Below the pieces are notes generated by a model. It was not told the DNA's origin and did no database searches. It saw nothing but the letters and a program-made list of their open reading frames with translations. This document shows positions 23,961 through 31,610 of a DNA stretch of 41,429 nucleotides, in pieces. Both the position numbers and the translations under genes were made by a program. Every line of letters begins with the position of its first letter. Position 1 is the stretch's first letter. Origin of the DNA: Paenibacillus zeirhizosphaerae. Lineage in GTDB: Bacteria; Bacillota; Bacilli; Paenibacillales; Paenibacillaceae. The stretch covers positions 1-41,429 of the forward strand of contig NZ_JAPCKK010000029.1 of NCBI RefSeq assembly GCF_030705605.1, in the 5' to 3' direction.

Positions 23961-25514
23961 CTATCTGCCCACGACTCCCGTAGAATTAATCAATTTATCA
24001 AGCAACTCGTCGAAGGTCGTCATGAATCGTGCAGAGGCCGTGTAAGCGTGCTGGAACTTGATCATATTCGACATTTCTTCATCCAGCGACACGCCACTGA
24101 CTGACTGGCGGCGAGTTTCCACCTGCTGCACGAGCACTTCCTGATTGGCAGCCTGGCGTGCCGCTTCCTGGGATTGAACCCCCAATTGCCCGACAATAGC
24201 GCTGAATTGGGCTCCAATAGGGGCATTGCGCAGACCATCAATCGACTTGATTGGTGTGTTTTTTATATTAGCCATCAGATTGGCCAAGGTGTTATTCCCT
24301 GCAACTACGTCTTCCTTGTCAGAGCTGGTCGTTGTCCGCAGAGAAGCGGCGATTTTTTTAGGATCTGCCTGAATCGCAGCGTTCATCGAAATATTTCCCG
24401 CTGTAATCGTTGCTGCACCGCCAGAAGCTGTAAAGAACGGCAGCCCAGCCGCAGTCGTGCCGTCCAGCCCGTAGCCTAACTGGTGCAGACCATTTAAGCC
24501 TTTTACGGTCACTTTCAAATCAGCAGTCAATGTGCGGGCCGTTCCTGTGTAGGTAACGTCATTCAAGACTGTATTATCAGGCAAAATAGAGCCCGCCGGA
24601 ATGGTAATCTCCATATCTCCATTAGCAAGCGTATTGGCCAGCTCATCCATTTGTCTTTGATAATCCCTTACCAGCACATCCTTGGAGCGAATCATGCCGT
24701 ATACTTCTCCGTCCGTCAGGGTCCCTCCCTGGAAAGCCCCTGTCAGAAACGCCCCATCCACTGCGGTGCCAACAGCATTACCTGTTACAAGATTTTGCCC
24801 GTTCATTTGAATTTGATAGCCCTGTGCCGTGTCAGTTACTGTAATGTTGATAATTTTGGATAGTTTATCTGTCAGCAAGTCGCGCTGATCCCGCAAATCG
24901 TTGGCGTTATCCCCAAGCGACTCAATTTTGGTGATGGAATCGTTCAAGTTGGCAATGTTCGTCAAGTATCCCTGTACTTCCTGTGCCTTAATATTAATAT
25001 TCGTATTCAAGTCCTGGCTCAGGGCGTTAAGCTGGCGGCTAATCTGGTTCATCGAATCGGTCAGAGCTATCGTTCTTTCCTTTAAAACGGTACGTGCCGT
25101 AACATCCTCAGGATTTTTACTGAGGTCCGACCAGGCATTGAAAAAATTATCCATTACGGTACGAAGCCCGGTATCGGACGGCTCGTTTACGATCGCTTCC
25201 AGCTTCTCCAGCGTATCCTTCTGCACGGTCCAGTTCCCCAGGCTCGTATTCTCATTGCGGTACTGATCATCAAGAAATTTCTCGCGTACACGAGTGATAG
25301 AGCTGAACTCTACCCCTGTGCCGAGCTGGCCTGGCGCCGTACTGCGCAAAAACGCCAAGGGCTCCATCGGAATGGAGGCCTGCATGTTGACCCGCTGCCT
25401 GGAGTAGCCCTCTGTATTAGCATTCGCCACATTGTGACCCGTTGTGCTCAATGCCGTCGTCTGGGTCATTACACCACGTTTGGCGGTCTCTATGGAATGA
25501 AATGTAGATGCCAT
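23961..25514 (-). CDS. flgK: Hook-filament junction protein FlgK
   Basis: FlgK (HAP1) is the first junction protein between hook and filament. The 517 residues begin MASTFHSIETAKRGVMTQTT with the conserved NVANANTEGYSRQRV motif, and end with the FlgK-type SGVSLDEEMSNMIKFQHAYT and ASARFMTTFDELLDKLIN. GAGGAGG lies at good spacing before the ATG. The gene lies between flgN, which encodes its chaperone, and flgL. Confidence 0.97.
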   Translation of the reverse strand: MASTFHSIETAKRGVMTQTTALSTTGHNVANANTEGYSRQRVNMQASIPMEPLAFLRSTAPGQLGTGVEFSSITRVREKFLDDQYRNENTSLGNWTVQKDTLEKLEAIVNEPSDTGLRTVMDNFFNAWSDLSKNPEDVTARTVLKERTIALTDSMNQISRQLNALSQDLNTNINIKAQEVQGYLTNIANLNDSITKIESLGDNANDLRDQRDLLTDKLSKIINITVTDTAQGYQIQMNGQNLVTGNAVGTAVDGAFLTGAFQGGTLTDGEVYGMIRSKDVLVRDYQRQMDELANTLANGDMEITIPAGSILPDNTVLNDVTYTGTARTLTADLKVTVKGLNGLHQLGYGLDGTTAAGLPFFTASGGAATITAGNISMNAAIQADPKKIAASLRTTTSSDKEDVVAGNNTLANLMANIKNTPIKSIDGLRNAPIGAQFSAIVGQLGVQSQEAARQAANQEVLVQQVETRRQSVSGVSLDEEMSNMIKFQHAYTASARFMTTFDELLDKLINSTGVVGR

Positions 25515-25537
25515 ATTGCGTCCTCCTCGTTATTTTG

Positions 25538-26041
25538 TCATCCCCGAGCATCAAAAAGGCCCGTTCTTCCAACTGCGCCCCCCGCCTGAGAAGGATGCTT
25601 ATAGGTAGCCTCTTGCTCCGGTCTCATACTGAACATCTCCATAGAGAGATCAAGGAACATGATGGACTGTTCAATCAGCTTCTGATTAAGTTCATTCAAC
25701 CGCTTGAGTTCCTGCAAAGTTGAAGATAACTTCTGTTGAATGTCAAACAGTCGTTGCTTGTCATCGTGATCAAAAACCAGCCTGGACAGTTCGGTAATGC
25801 TTAGGTTGAGTAACGATTTAATACCACGCTCCTGCAGGAATTCATGAACAGAATCCATTCTCGCCTTCTCCAATGACTCCAGTTGTTTCATGAATCTGGA
25901 TTCCTTATTCAGAATTTTGATTAGTTCATCAACCTCATTGTTCACGATAGCCTGACGTTTCCATTGGCTCAAATCCAGCATCTCGCTGTGACTTTGCTCC
26001 AGTTGTTCCAATACGGCAATTAATTTGTCCAGTGCTGTCAT
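25538..26041 (-). CDS. flgN: FlgN family flagellar export chaperone
   Basis: 167 residues, predicted almost wholly helical (LDKLIAVLEQLEQSHSEML, NNEVDELIKILNKESRFMKQ, ELKRLNELNQKLIEQSIMF), typical of the FlgN chaperone of FlgK and FlgL. ATG 26041 (MTALDKL) is preferred because AAGGA lies nine bases upstream; an ATG six bases earlier is too close to that site. It starts shortly after the flgM stop and is followed by flgK. Confidence 0.9.
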   Translation of the reverse strand: MTALDKLIAVLEQLEQSHSEMLDLSQWKRQAIVNNEVDELIKILNKESRFMKQLESLEKARMDSVHEFLQERGIKSLLNLSITELSRLVFDHDDKQRLFDIQQKLSSTLQELKRLNELNQKLIEQSIMFLDLSMEMFSMRPEQEATYKHPSQAGGAVGRTGLFDARG

Positions 26042-26053
26042 GGCCATAATTCC

Positions 26054-26329
26054 TTAGTCCACATCAGTCGACTTGAAATAAGGCATCAGCTTCTCCGCAA
26101 GTTTGTCCGCATCCACTTTGTACGTGCCCGAAGCGACCTGCTGCTTCAATTCCTGGATTCGGTTGGCCCGGTCTGTGTTGCTGCTGCGCTGCAGCATTTC
26201 CATGGCCTCTGCTGAGATGGATACCTCGTCCTTGCGCTGGCTTTTCTTCTGGTTTTCTTGAACGTTAGCTTCGATATTCCGCTGATATGGATTAATGGCA
26301 CCGATACGGTTGGTCTCGTTAATTTTCAT
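26054..26329 (-). CDS. flgM: Anti-sigma-D factor FlgM
   Basis: FlgM binds sigma-D (FliA) and holds late flagellar genes off until the hook is complete. The 91 residues have a disordered N-terminus (MKINETNRIGAINPYQRN) and a helical sigma-binding C-terminus (KDEVSISAEAMEMLQ, NRIQELKQQVASGTYKVDAD, KLAEKLMPYF). AAGGTGG precedes the ATG. It is the first gene after a terminator and sigma-D-like promoter, and leads flgN-flgK-flgL. Confidence 0.95.
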   Translation of the reverse strand: MKINETNRIGAINPYQRNIEANVQENQKKSQRKDEVSISAEAMEMLQRSSNTDRANRIQELKQQVASGTYKVDADKLAEKLMPYFKSTDVD

Positions 26330-26390
26330 AACTTAACTTCCACCTTCCTTAATATTTCAATATTTTAAATGCAAATTTATCGAGAAAATG

Positions 26391-26423
26391 AAAAAACCGA
26401 TAAGCTCTAATTAAGATTATCGG
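26391..26423 (-). terminator. Terminator of yvyF overlapping the flgM promoter
   Basis: CCGATAA (26397-26403) pairs with TTATCGG (26417-26423) across a 13-base loop. On the minus strand it is followed by a run of six T. One arm of the stem is also the -10 element of the candidate sigma-D promoter for flgM. Confidence 0.65.
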
Positions 26424-26442
26424 CGGTTTACAAAGCATTTTG
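26417..26442 (-). promoter_or_regulatory. Candidate sigma-D promoter of flgM
   Basis: On the minus strand, -35 CAAA (26442-26439), a 14-base spacer and -10 GCCGATAA (26424-26417). A sigma-D promoter directly upstream of flgM is known in Bacillus subtilis. The -10 is shared with a terminator arm. Confidence 0.6.
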
Positions 26443-26473
26443 AATAGCTTTAAATGTTTTTAATTCTACTGTA

Positions 26474-26884
26474 CTAGAAAGTCCGTTTCTTGTCGATAGC
26501 GCTGTAGGTAGACGAGCCCATGTTATGCCCCTGGTCCCGTGCGTTATCATTGCGTGTCGCTTCCGTCAGCTCCTTCGTAAGTCGTGTTCTGCAGGATTCA
26601 CACATGTGGCCTTCACGAATCAGGGTTCCACACACCTCGCACGGATACGTCAGGTTGGGCGCGTTCACAACGGAAATACGCCCTTCACGGATAAACTTGG
26701 TGATTTGCTTGATGCTCACTTCCGTCGCTTCAGACAGTTCCTGGATATCGGCACCCTTGTTATCGCGTAGATATTGCACGCATATTTCATATTCTTTTTC
26801 AATGTCTTTAATGCAATTAAAGCATAATTCCCGGATATTAACCGCGTACAGCTTGCCGCAACGAGGGCAGTTATCAATATTCAT
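26474..26884 (-). CDS. yvyF: YvyF-type flagellar operon zinc-ribbon protein
   Basis: 136 residues from ATG 26884 (MNIDNCPRCGKLYAVN), with AGAGGAG upstream. Two Cys4-type zinc ribbons (CPRCGK with CFNC near the start; CEVCG with CESC near 105-120) flank a helical, HTH-like middle (EATEVSIKQITKFIREG). This is the TIGR03826/YvyF family found upstream of flgM in Bacillales. Its function is not well defined, and a regulatory or chaperone role is possible. The frame is open to ATG 26956, which overlaps the stop of a leader ORF (ATGA), so a 160-residue form is conceivable. Confidence 0.88.
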   Translation of the reverse strand: MNIDNCPRCGKLYAVNIRELCFNCIKDIEKEYEICVQYLRDNKGADIQELSEATEVSIKQITKFIREGRISVVNAPNLTYPCEVCGTLIREGHMCESCRTRLTKELTEATRNDNARDQGHNMGSSTYSAIDKKRTF

Positions 26885-26952
26885 CCGCTCTATTGCTCCT
26901 CTCATTTCCGACACATGCAACTCTAGTACTTCCAGAGTACATGATATGCGGA

Positions 26953-27006
26953 TCATTCGTCTAGTGGGGCTTGGCCGTTTTCAGCATATTTTGCGTGAAC
27001 GTGCAT
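26953..27006 (-). CDS. Possible 17-codon leader peptide before yvyF
   Basis: ATG 27006 follows AAGGGA by about seven bases and encodes MHVHAKYAENGQAPLDE, stopping at a TGA that overlaps ATG 26956 of the extended yvyF frame (ATGA). It begins only about 13 bases after the predicted sigma-D transcription start. It may be a coupling leader ORF or chance; no codon pattern such as repeated regulatory codons is seen. Confidence 0.3.
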   Translation of the reverse strand: MHVHAKYAENGQAPLDE

Positions 27007-27025
27007 TGTTCTTCCCTTAGTGAAT

Positions 27026-27052
27026 ATATCGGCATCTGACTGCAGCATTTTA
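27026..27052 (-). promoter_or_regulatory. Consensus sigma-D promoter of yvyF
   Basis: On the minus strand, TAAA (27052-27049), exactly 15 bases, then GCCGATAT (27033-27026): a perfect match to the Bacillus sigma-D (FliA) consensus. It lies between comFC and yvyF and separates competence from flagellar transcription. Confidence 0.85.
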
Positions 27053-27062
27053 ATCACCCGCA

Positions 27063-27944
27063 TCAGGATCTGGCCCAGGTAAGTCCATACACTTCAATCT
27101 TCAGCCCGACCGCCTCACCTTCACTGCGGAGTACACGGCTGCACGCCTCAAGCGTGCTCCCGGTGGTGTAAATATCATCAACCAGCAATACACGCAGCGG
27201 AGGATTTGGTAAAGAAGAGCCCTTGCGATACTCCCTCACCTCCCACAGCCGATCCCCGATGCCAGGCAATACCGAGAAGGCGGCCTTCATGGACTCACCT
27301 CGCTCGCTGCGGGATTTAAAGCTTTGCTTGCCCGTATCCCGGTTTCTGACAAGCAGCGGACAAAAAGGAACCTGACTGTCGGCAGCCAAGAGCACAGCCA
27401 GCCTTTCCGCCTGATTAAACCCGCGGTCCGCCAATCTCGCCTCACTTACCGGCACACAGGTCATGAGATCAGCCTGCCACCACTCTTTCTTATGCCCGCT
27501 CCATTTCTTCGCGAATAACCGGGGAAAGCTTGTAGATTCACGGGCACGCGTCCCCTGATTCCGGAACGTGAGCTCTGACTGCATGGCTGTATAAGCCCTG
27601 CCCAGCATAGCAGCCAGCAAAGGCTCATATCTTTCTTCCCCCCTGTATTTATACCATGAAATCCATTCTTTCATTTCGGCCGTATAAGCAACAGCACTCC
27701 GGTTGCAGACGAAGGCCCGGTTCACGCGGTCCGGCCGCAAGCAATCCGGGCAGCCTACAGGGCGGCCGCAGCAGTTGCAACGGATTCTGCCGATCCATGG
27801 AATTCGCTGTGCGCAGCGGCTGCATATACCGGGTAGTCCGGCGTTTAATACGGCACGGCCTCCGCAGGTGAGACAGCGTTCGACCGGGGGCTTCAGCAGT
27901 TCCAATAGATGGCGGCCAATGGATGCCAAGGTAACAACAGGCAT
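27063..27944 (-). CDS. comFC: ComFC/GntX family phosphoribosyltransferase-like competence protein
   Basis: 293 residues. The N-terminal third carries clustered Cys pairs typical of a zinc-binding region (CLTCGG, CSRCAQ, CNCCGRPVGCPDC), and the C-terminal part is a type I phosphoribosyltransferase fold with the PRPP loop VLLVDDIYTTGSTLEAC. Proteins of this family act with ComFA in DNA uptake during transformation. The conserved CVPVSEARLADRGFNQAE and KSRSERGESMKAAF blocks are present. ATG 27944 has GAAGGAGGT. The gene is 60 bases downstream of comFA on the same strand. Confidence 0.93.
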   Translation of the reverse strand: MPVVTLASIGRHLLELLKPPVERCLTCGGRAVLNAGLPGICSRCAQRIPWIGRIRCNCCGRPVGCPDCLRPDRVNRAFVCNRSAVAYTAEMKEWISWYKYRGEERYEPLLAAMLGRAYTAMQSELTFRNQGTRARESTSFPRLFAKKWSGHKKEWWQADLMTCVPVSEARLADRGFNQAERLAVLLAADSQVPFCPLLVRNRDTGKQSFKSRSERGESMKAAFSVLPGIGDRLWEVREYRKGSSLPNPPLRVLLVDDIYTTGSTLEACSRVLRSEGEAVGLKIEVYGLTWARS

Positions 27945-28004
27945 GTGTATACCTCCTTCATGAATTCGGATAGATCATAAGCAGTAGTACCAGCTACACT
28001 AGAT

Positions 28005-29951
28005 TCACCTTAAATAGCCAAGCTTGGATGCCAATGCATTCATGGAACGGATATGGGCTATCGCTTGTTTTTGCCCCTTCGTCCATTCAGGTGAGACAAA
28101 AACGACCTTCCCTTTGGGATCATCCTTGGAACGTCCTGCTCTACCAGCCATTTGTACAAGTGAAGCCTCGTCAAACAAAGTGTCATTTGCATCCAGGATG
28201 TAGACATCACTCCTGGGGACCGTAACTCCCCGTTCCAATATCGTCGTTGTTACCAGTAGTCGGATATCCGTATTCCGAAAGGCGCTGACTTTGGCGCTCC
28301 GGTCGGGGTCCTGGGAAGAAGTGCCTGCCACTCTCACATCAGGAAAGCAATCGGCCAGCAGCTTTACCAGAGGATCGATCTGTGAGATGCGCGTGGCAAA
28401 CAGGAAAACCTGCGCACCTCGGGTGAGAGATTCTTGAAGCCGTGAAAGCAGGGAGGATGGGAGCCTCCGCTGTTGCAGGCAGCGGCTTAGAGAAGCCCCT
28501 ACCAGCCTGACGGGAACAGGGAGCGGATAGCGATGGAAGCGTACCGGCACTCGGGCATGTGCCAGCTTGCCCTGCCTAGCTTCCCGCTGCAGCGCGGCAG
28601 GCGGCGTGGCCGACAGATAGATGAATTTGCCGCTTGTAAGACATGCCTGCTCCGCCGCAAATGCAAGCATAGGGTCATTGTGATAGGGAAAAGCGTCAAT
28701 TTCATCCACAATAACAAGGTCAAACGCCTGATGAAACCGCAGTAGTTGGTGTGTTGTAGCCAGCGTCAGCTTTCCTTTCTTCCAGCGTTCGGGACTGCCG
28801 CCATAAAGGAGAGCCATTTCAACATCGGGAAAAGCCTTGGCCAAGCGAGGCGCAAGCTCCAGCACAACATCCCGGCGCGGTGACGCAACCAGCGCGCTGC
28901 CGCCCCGCTGGATGACCTCATCCAACAGCGGAAAAATCATTTCGGTCTTGCCGGCACCCGTTACGGCCCATAGCAGGAAGCGACGGTCAGTGTGAGGCGG
29001 CTGGCCGGAAGCCGCCCACAGCCGCTGCAGCCACGCGGGCGCAGCGGGCCTGGCTGCCGCGCGCACAGCCGGCGCGGCCAGAAAGCGCAGCGCCGCTTCG
29101 GTGGCGGCCCGCTGCGCCGGGCTTAGCCCCCACCGCTCCAGCGCGGCGGTGGGGGCGGGGTCGCCGGCCTGGCTACGCATGGCCGGCACCGCTGCTGCTG
29201 CATGAAGCAGCAGCGAGCAAGCGCGGCTGCGCCCCAGCGCGAGGCAGGCCTCGCAGTAGGCGCAGCCCGCCAGCCCGCACGACGCACAGGCCGTGCGGGC
29301 CCCGGCTACGCTGCCGCAGCGTCGGCAGCACAGCCCACTGCGCCGCGCTCGCGAAGCGTGCGGCGCAGGCGACAGGCCGGCGGCAAAGCCGAGCCGGCCC
29401 TGGAGATGCGCAAGCTGGGCGGCGGCACGCCAGCTTGCGACCAAGGCTGGCGCTGCCTCCGCCAGCAGCGCCTCCAGCTCGGGCACGAGCAGCTTCCTGC
29501 CGGCCAGCAATCCGGCAAGCTCGTCTGCCCCTCGCTGCAGCTTCTGCCAGACTAACACTCCTTCCCCTTCTGCTACGGCTATCCCATCTCCGCTACGGCC
29601 TTGTCCATCATTCCAGCGGTTTACACGCCCCAACGCCCTTTCCCTTTCCAAACCAGCTCCGTTCACGCGGGGCAGTTCAGCAGCGAGGTCCTCATGCAGC
29701 CGGGCAGCAGTATACTCCCCCCACCTTTGCAACGTCCAAGAATCCATAACCGGCTGGCTGCGAAAACTGCGGCACAGCTTAAATGCCCACGGAAGCGGAA
29801 ATGCTGAGCCCAGCAAAATCCCCCCTCCTGCATTCAAATCCCCCTCCTCCTGTGGACTAAACTCCCGCCACAATTGATCAACCTCCAGATCAAGTGAGAG
29901 ATTGATTTCCCAGCCTTTACGGTTTCGAAGCACATACACAGCCACTTTCAA
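28005..29951 (-). CDS. comFA: Late competence DNA translocase ComFA
   Basis: ComFA is a membrane-associated DEAD-box-type ATPase that helps pull transforming DNA into the cytosol. The start TTG 29951 (MKVAVYVLRN) has GGGGAGGG seven bases upstream. The 648-residue product has a Cys4 zinc cluster (LCCRRCGS, CASCG, CAYCEACL), Walker A TGAGKTEM, DEAD-type VIVDEIDAFPYHND, motif III SATPPA, and helicase C motifs TTTILERGVTVP and QMAGRAGR. Between about residues 140 and 310 the protein is Ala/Arg/Leu-rich and the DNA (about 29030-29560) is far more GC-rich than its surroundings. A terminator-like hairpin lies just upstream of the ribosome binding site. Confidence 0.94.
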   Translation of the reverse strand: MKVAVYVLRNRKGWEINLSLDLEVDQLWREFSPQEEGDLNAGGGILLGSAFPLPWAFKLCRSFRSQPVMDSWTLQRWGEYTAARLHEDLAAELPRVNGAGLERERALGRVNRWNDGQGRSGDGIAVAEGEGVLVWQKLQRGADELAGLLAGRKLLVPELEALLAEAAPALVASWRAAAQLAHLQGRLGFAAGLSPAPHASRARRSGLCCRRCGSVAGARTACASCGLAGCAYCEACLALGRSRACSLLLHAAAAVPAMRSQAGDPAPTAALERWGLSPAQRAATEAALRFLAAPAVRAAARPAAPAWLQRLWAASGQPPHTDRRFLLWAVTGAGKTEMIFPLLDEVIQRGGSALVASPRRDVVLELAPRLAKAFPDVEMALLYGGSPERWKKGKLTLATTHQLLRFHQAFDLVIVDEIDAFPYHNDPMLAFAAEQACLTSGKFIYLSATPPAALQREARQGKLAHARVPVRFHRYPLPVPVRLVGASLSRCLQQRRLPSSLLSRLQESLTRGAQVFLFATRISQIDPLVKLLADCFPDVRVAGTSSQDPDRSAKVSAFRNTDIRLLVTTTILERGVTVPRSDVYILDANDTLFDEASLVQMAGRAGRSKDDPKGKVVFVSPEWTKGQKQAIAHIRSMNALASKLGYLR

Positions 29952-29985
29952 TGCTTTACCCTCCCCTATTTTTTTCGAGCAGCAC

Positions 29986-30025
29986 AAAAAAGCACATACC
30001 GACCCAATGGCAACGGCGTGTGCTT
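29986..30025 (-). terminator. Terminator-like hairpin directly upstream of comFA
   Basis: AAGCACA (29990-29996) pairs with TGTGCTT (30019-30025). On the minus strand the stem is followed by TTTTTTG. It ends about 22 bases before the comFA ribosome binding site, so it may attenuate comFA or end a short upstream transcript. It shares its flanks (TGAAGCACAC and GTGCTTTTTTG) with the hairpin at 30247-30287. Confidence 0.6.
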
Positions 30026-30246
30026 CACGCTTTTAACAAATTAACTTAGCTAAAAGTTTATAATATAAGTCATTAAGCAGCTAAGTCTTTTAACACCTAA
30101 ATCATTCTTAATCTACATATAACCTGCTATCCAAAAACCCGCCTTACCTAAGCAGCGAATCGTAGAAATTCTTCTTCTGAAGATAGATCCGTGACCCTTC
30201 GCCCCATAGTCCAGTACAGAAAAGGACATTGCAGACGCACTACAGC
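30026..30246. other. Interval between two similar terminators
   Basis: About 220 bases without a gene, bounded on the minus strand by two related terminator hairpins. It contains an 8-bp inverted repeat, ACTTAGCT (30044-30051) with AGCTAAGT (30079-30086), and two GTTAAAAG direct repeats. No clear promoter or ComK-type box was recognised. It could hold the comFA promoter and leader, or a small RNA. Confidence 0.35.
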
Positions 30247-30287
30247 AAAAAAGCACCCCTCCATGCCAAACGGCAAAAAGTGTGCTT
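30247..30287 (-). terminator. Second terminator-like hairpin upstream of comFA
   Basis: AAGCAC (30251-30256) pairs with GTGCTT (30282-30287), with an inner TGCC/GGCA stem. On the minus strand it is followed by TTTTTT. It would terminate transcription arriving from degSU and the ORF at 30381. Confidence 0.65.
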
Positions 30288-30326
30288 CACTCATTCACGT
30301 TATTCATCTATAACTCGTAAAATCAT

Positions 30327-30351
30327 ATAAGAAAAACGTCTATCGACGTAC
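30327..30351. repeat. 25-bp repeat, copy 1
   Basis: An exact copy of 41239-41263. It contains ACGTC-TATC-GACGT, a 5-bp stem with a 4-base loop; on the minus strand the stem is followed by TTTTTCTTAT, so it may act as a short terminator for the ORF ending at 30381. Confidence 0.6.
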
Positions 30352-30380
30352 ATTCTAAGAAGACAGACCGCCATAACGGA

Positions 30381-30809
30381 TCAACGAACAAACGGGATTT
30401 TATCGGTAGGCTTCATCGTTCTCAGGTCGAGCACTGCCCGGGCTTCCCCTGCCTCTGCTTCCATCGTAGAGGGCTCCACACTTAATGGGCTTGAAATTAC
30501 AGCCAGCTCAAATCCACCCCTACGACCCAACCGTTCCAAAATACGCACCGTATGGTCTTCCGACTGATCATCTATGACCGATATGCGCAGATGTCTGCCC
30601 AGCAAATAGGAATATACTGTTAGTACTCTGATTACCCACTCCACCCACAGCTCATGGTTGGACGTAATCAGAATATAATGAATGCGCCTTTGATCAGGAC
30701 GTTTCTGATGCCCTGTCAGCAATTCGGTCGCATGCCGTATATAAAGCAAACGAACCACGGCGGCCGCCAGACCGTACACAAGCAGAATCCATGCCAGTTG
30801 AATTGCCAT
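30381..30809 (-). CDS. Small membrane-anchored hypothetical protein
   Basis: 142 residues. An N-terminal hydrophobic segment (about 1-24; LAWILLVYGLAAAVVRLLYI) is followed by a mixed alpha/beta domain containing HYILITSNHELWVEWVIRVL and ISVIDDQSEDHTVRILERLG. The second motif resembles the nucleotide-sugar site of GT2 glycosyltransferases (VxDDxSxDxT), but the protein is far too short for a full enzyme. I do not recognise a named family. ATG 30809 has GAGGAGGTGGGG. It follows degU by 74 bases and may be in its operon. A role linked to DegU cannot be inferred. Confidence 0.75.
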   Translation of the reverse strand: MAIQLAWILLVYGLAAAVVRLLYIRHATELLTGHQKRPDQRRIHYILITSNHELWVEWVIRVLTVYSYLLGRHLRISVIDDQSEDHTVRILERLGRRGGFELAVISSPLSVEPSTMEAEAGEARAVLDLRTMKPTDKIPFVR

Positions 30810-30883
30810 GGAAGCCCCACCTCCTCATAGCGACAATATATGCCGGTATGCAGGAAGGAGTGACAGCCTAGCAGCCTGGCCGA

Positions 30884-31606
30884 TTATAGAGTAACCCAGC
30901 CGTATTTGATGGAATTGATTACCGCTTGAGTGCGGTCATCGACCTCCATCTTCTGCAAAATACTGCTGACGTGGTTTTTCACCGTCTTCTCACTGATAAA
31001 GAGATATTCACCAATCATCTTGTTGCTCTTGCCTTCCGCCATCAGACGCAGAACTTCAGCTTCGCGGCGTGTCAGCGGATTGTTCTCGCCCGCCACAAAC
31101 TTCACTCCGGCTTCAGCGGAATGCCCTTCAGACATAGCGCCTGTTTCGTTCAGATAAGTCATCCGGCGCAGTTGCTGAATCAGCTTGCCTGTAACCTTCG
31201 GATGAATAAACGCATACCCTTCATGTACGGAACGGATCGCATTGATCAGTGACTCCGCCTCCATGTCCTTCAGCAGATAGCCATTGGCTCCTTTACGAAG
31301 CGTCTCAAAAACATAGCTTTCATCATCGTGGATCGACAAAATGATGACTTTCACTTCCGGGAACATCTCGCGCAGCTTCTCGGTAGCCTCAACACCGTTC
31401 TCGACAGGCATATTAATATCCATGAGCACGATGTCAGGTTTCTCCTCGTTGCAAAACTCGAGCACCTGAATTCCGTCACCGCATTCTCCGATAACCTCGA
31501 TATCCTCTTCCATATTCAAAATACGCTTCAGTCCCTCTCGAAACAACTGATGATCATCAGCCAAGAGGACCTTAATTGCTGCAGCTCTGCTGTCATGGTT
31601 TTCCAT
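30884..31606 (-). CDS. degU: Response regulator DegU
   Basis: 240-residue NarL/LuxR-type response regulator. The receiver domain (about 10-125) has VLLADDHQLFREGLKRIL, phospho-acceptor Asp in DIVLMDINMP and conserved Lys in YLLKDM. The C-terminal HTH (about 170-235) reads NPLTRREAEVLRLMAEGKSN and ISEKTVKNHVSSILQKMEVD. DegU controls exoenzymes, competence and motility in Bacillales, which fits its position beside comF and the flagellar genes. ATG 31606 has AAAGGAG overlapping the degS stop, so the two are translationally coupled; an in-frame extension to 31729 runs inside degS and is rejected. Confidence 0.96.
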   Translation of the reverse strand: MENHDSRAAAIKVLLADDHQLFREGLKRILNMEEDIEVIGECGDGIQVLEFCNEEKPDIVLMDINMPVENGVEATEKLREMFPEVKVIILSIHDDESYVFETLRKGANGYLLKDMEAESLINAIRSVHEGYAFIHPKVTGKLIQQLRRMTYLNETGAMSEGHSAEAGVKFVAGENNPLTRREAEVLRLMAEGKSNKMIGEYLFISEKTVKNHVSSILQKMEVDDRTQAVINSIKYGWVTL

Positions 31607-31610
31607 CCTG

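Noticed and set aside
29293..29877. Plus-strand open frame in the GC-rich part of comFA
   Set aside because: It is antisense to comFA and open only because of high GC; composition is Ser/Pro/Ala/Arg with no family.
30381..30809. Calling the small membrane ORF a glycosyltransferase
   Set aside because: It has only one GT2-like motif (VIDDQSEDHT) and is too short for the fold.
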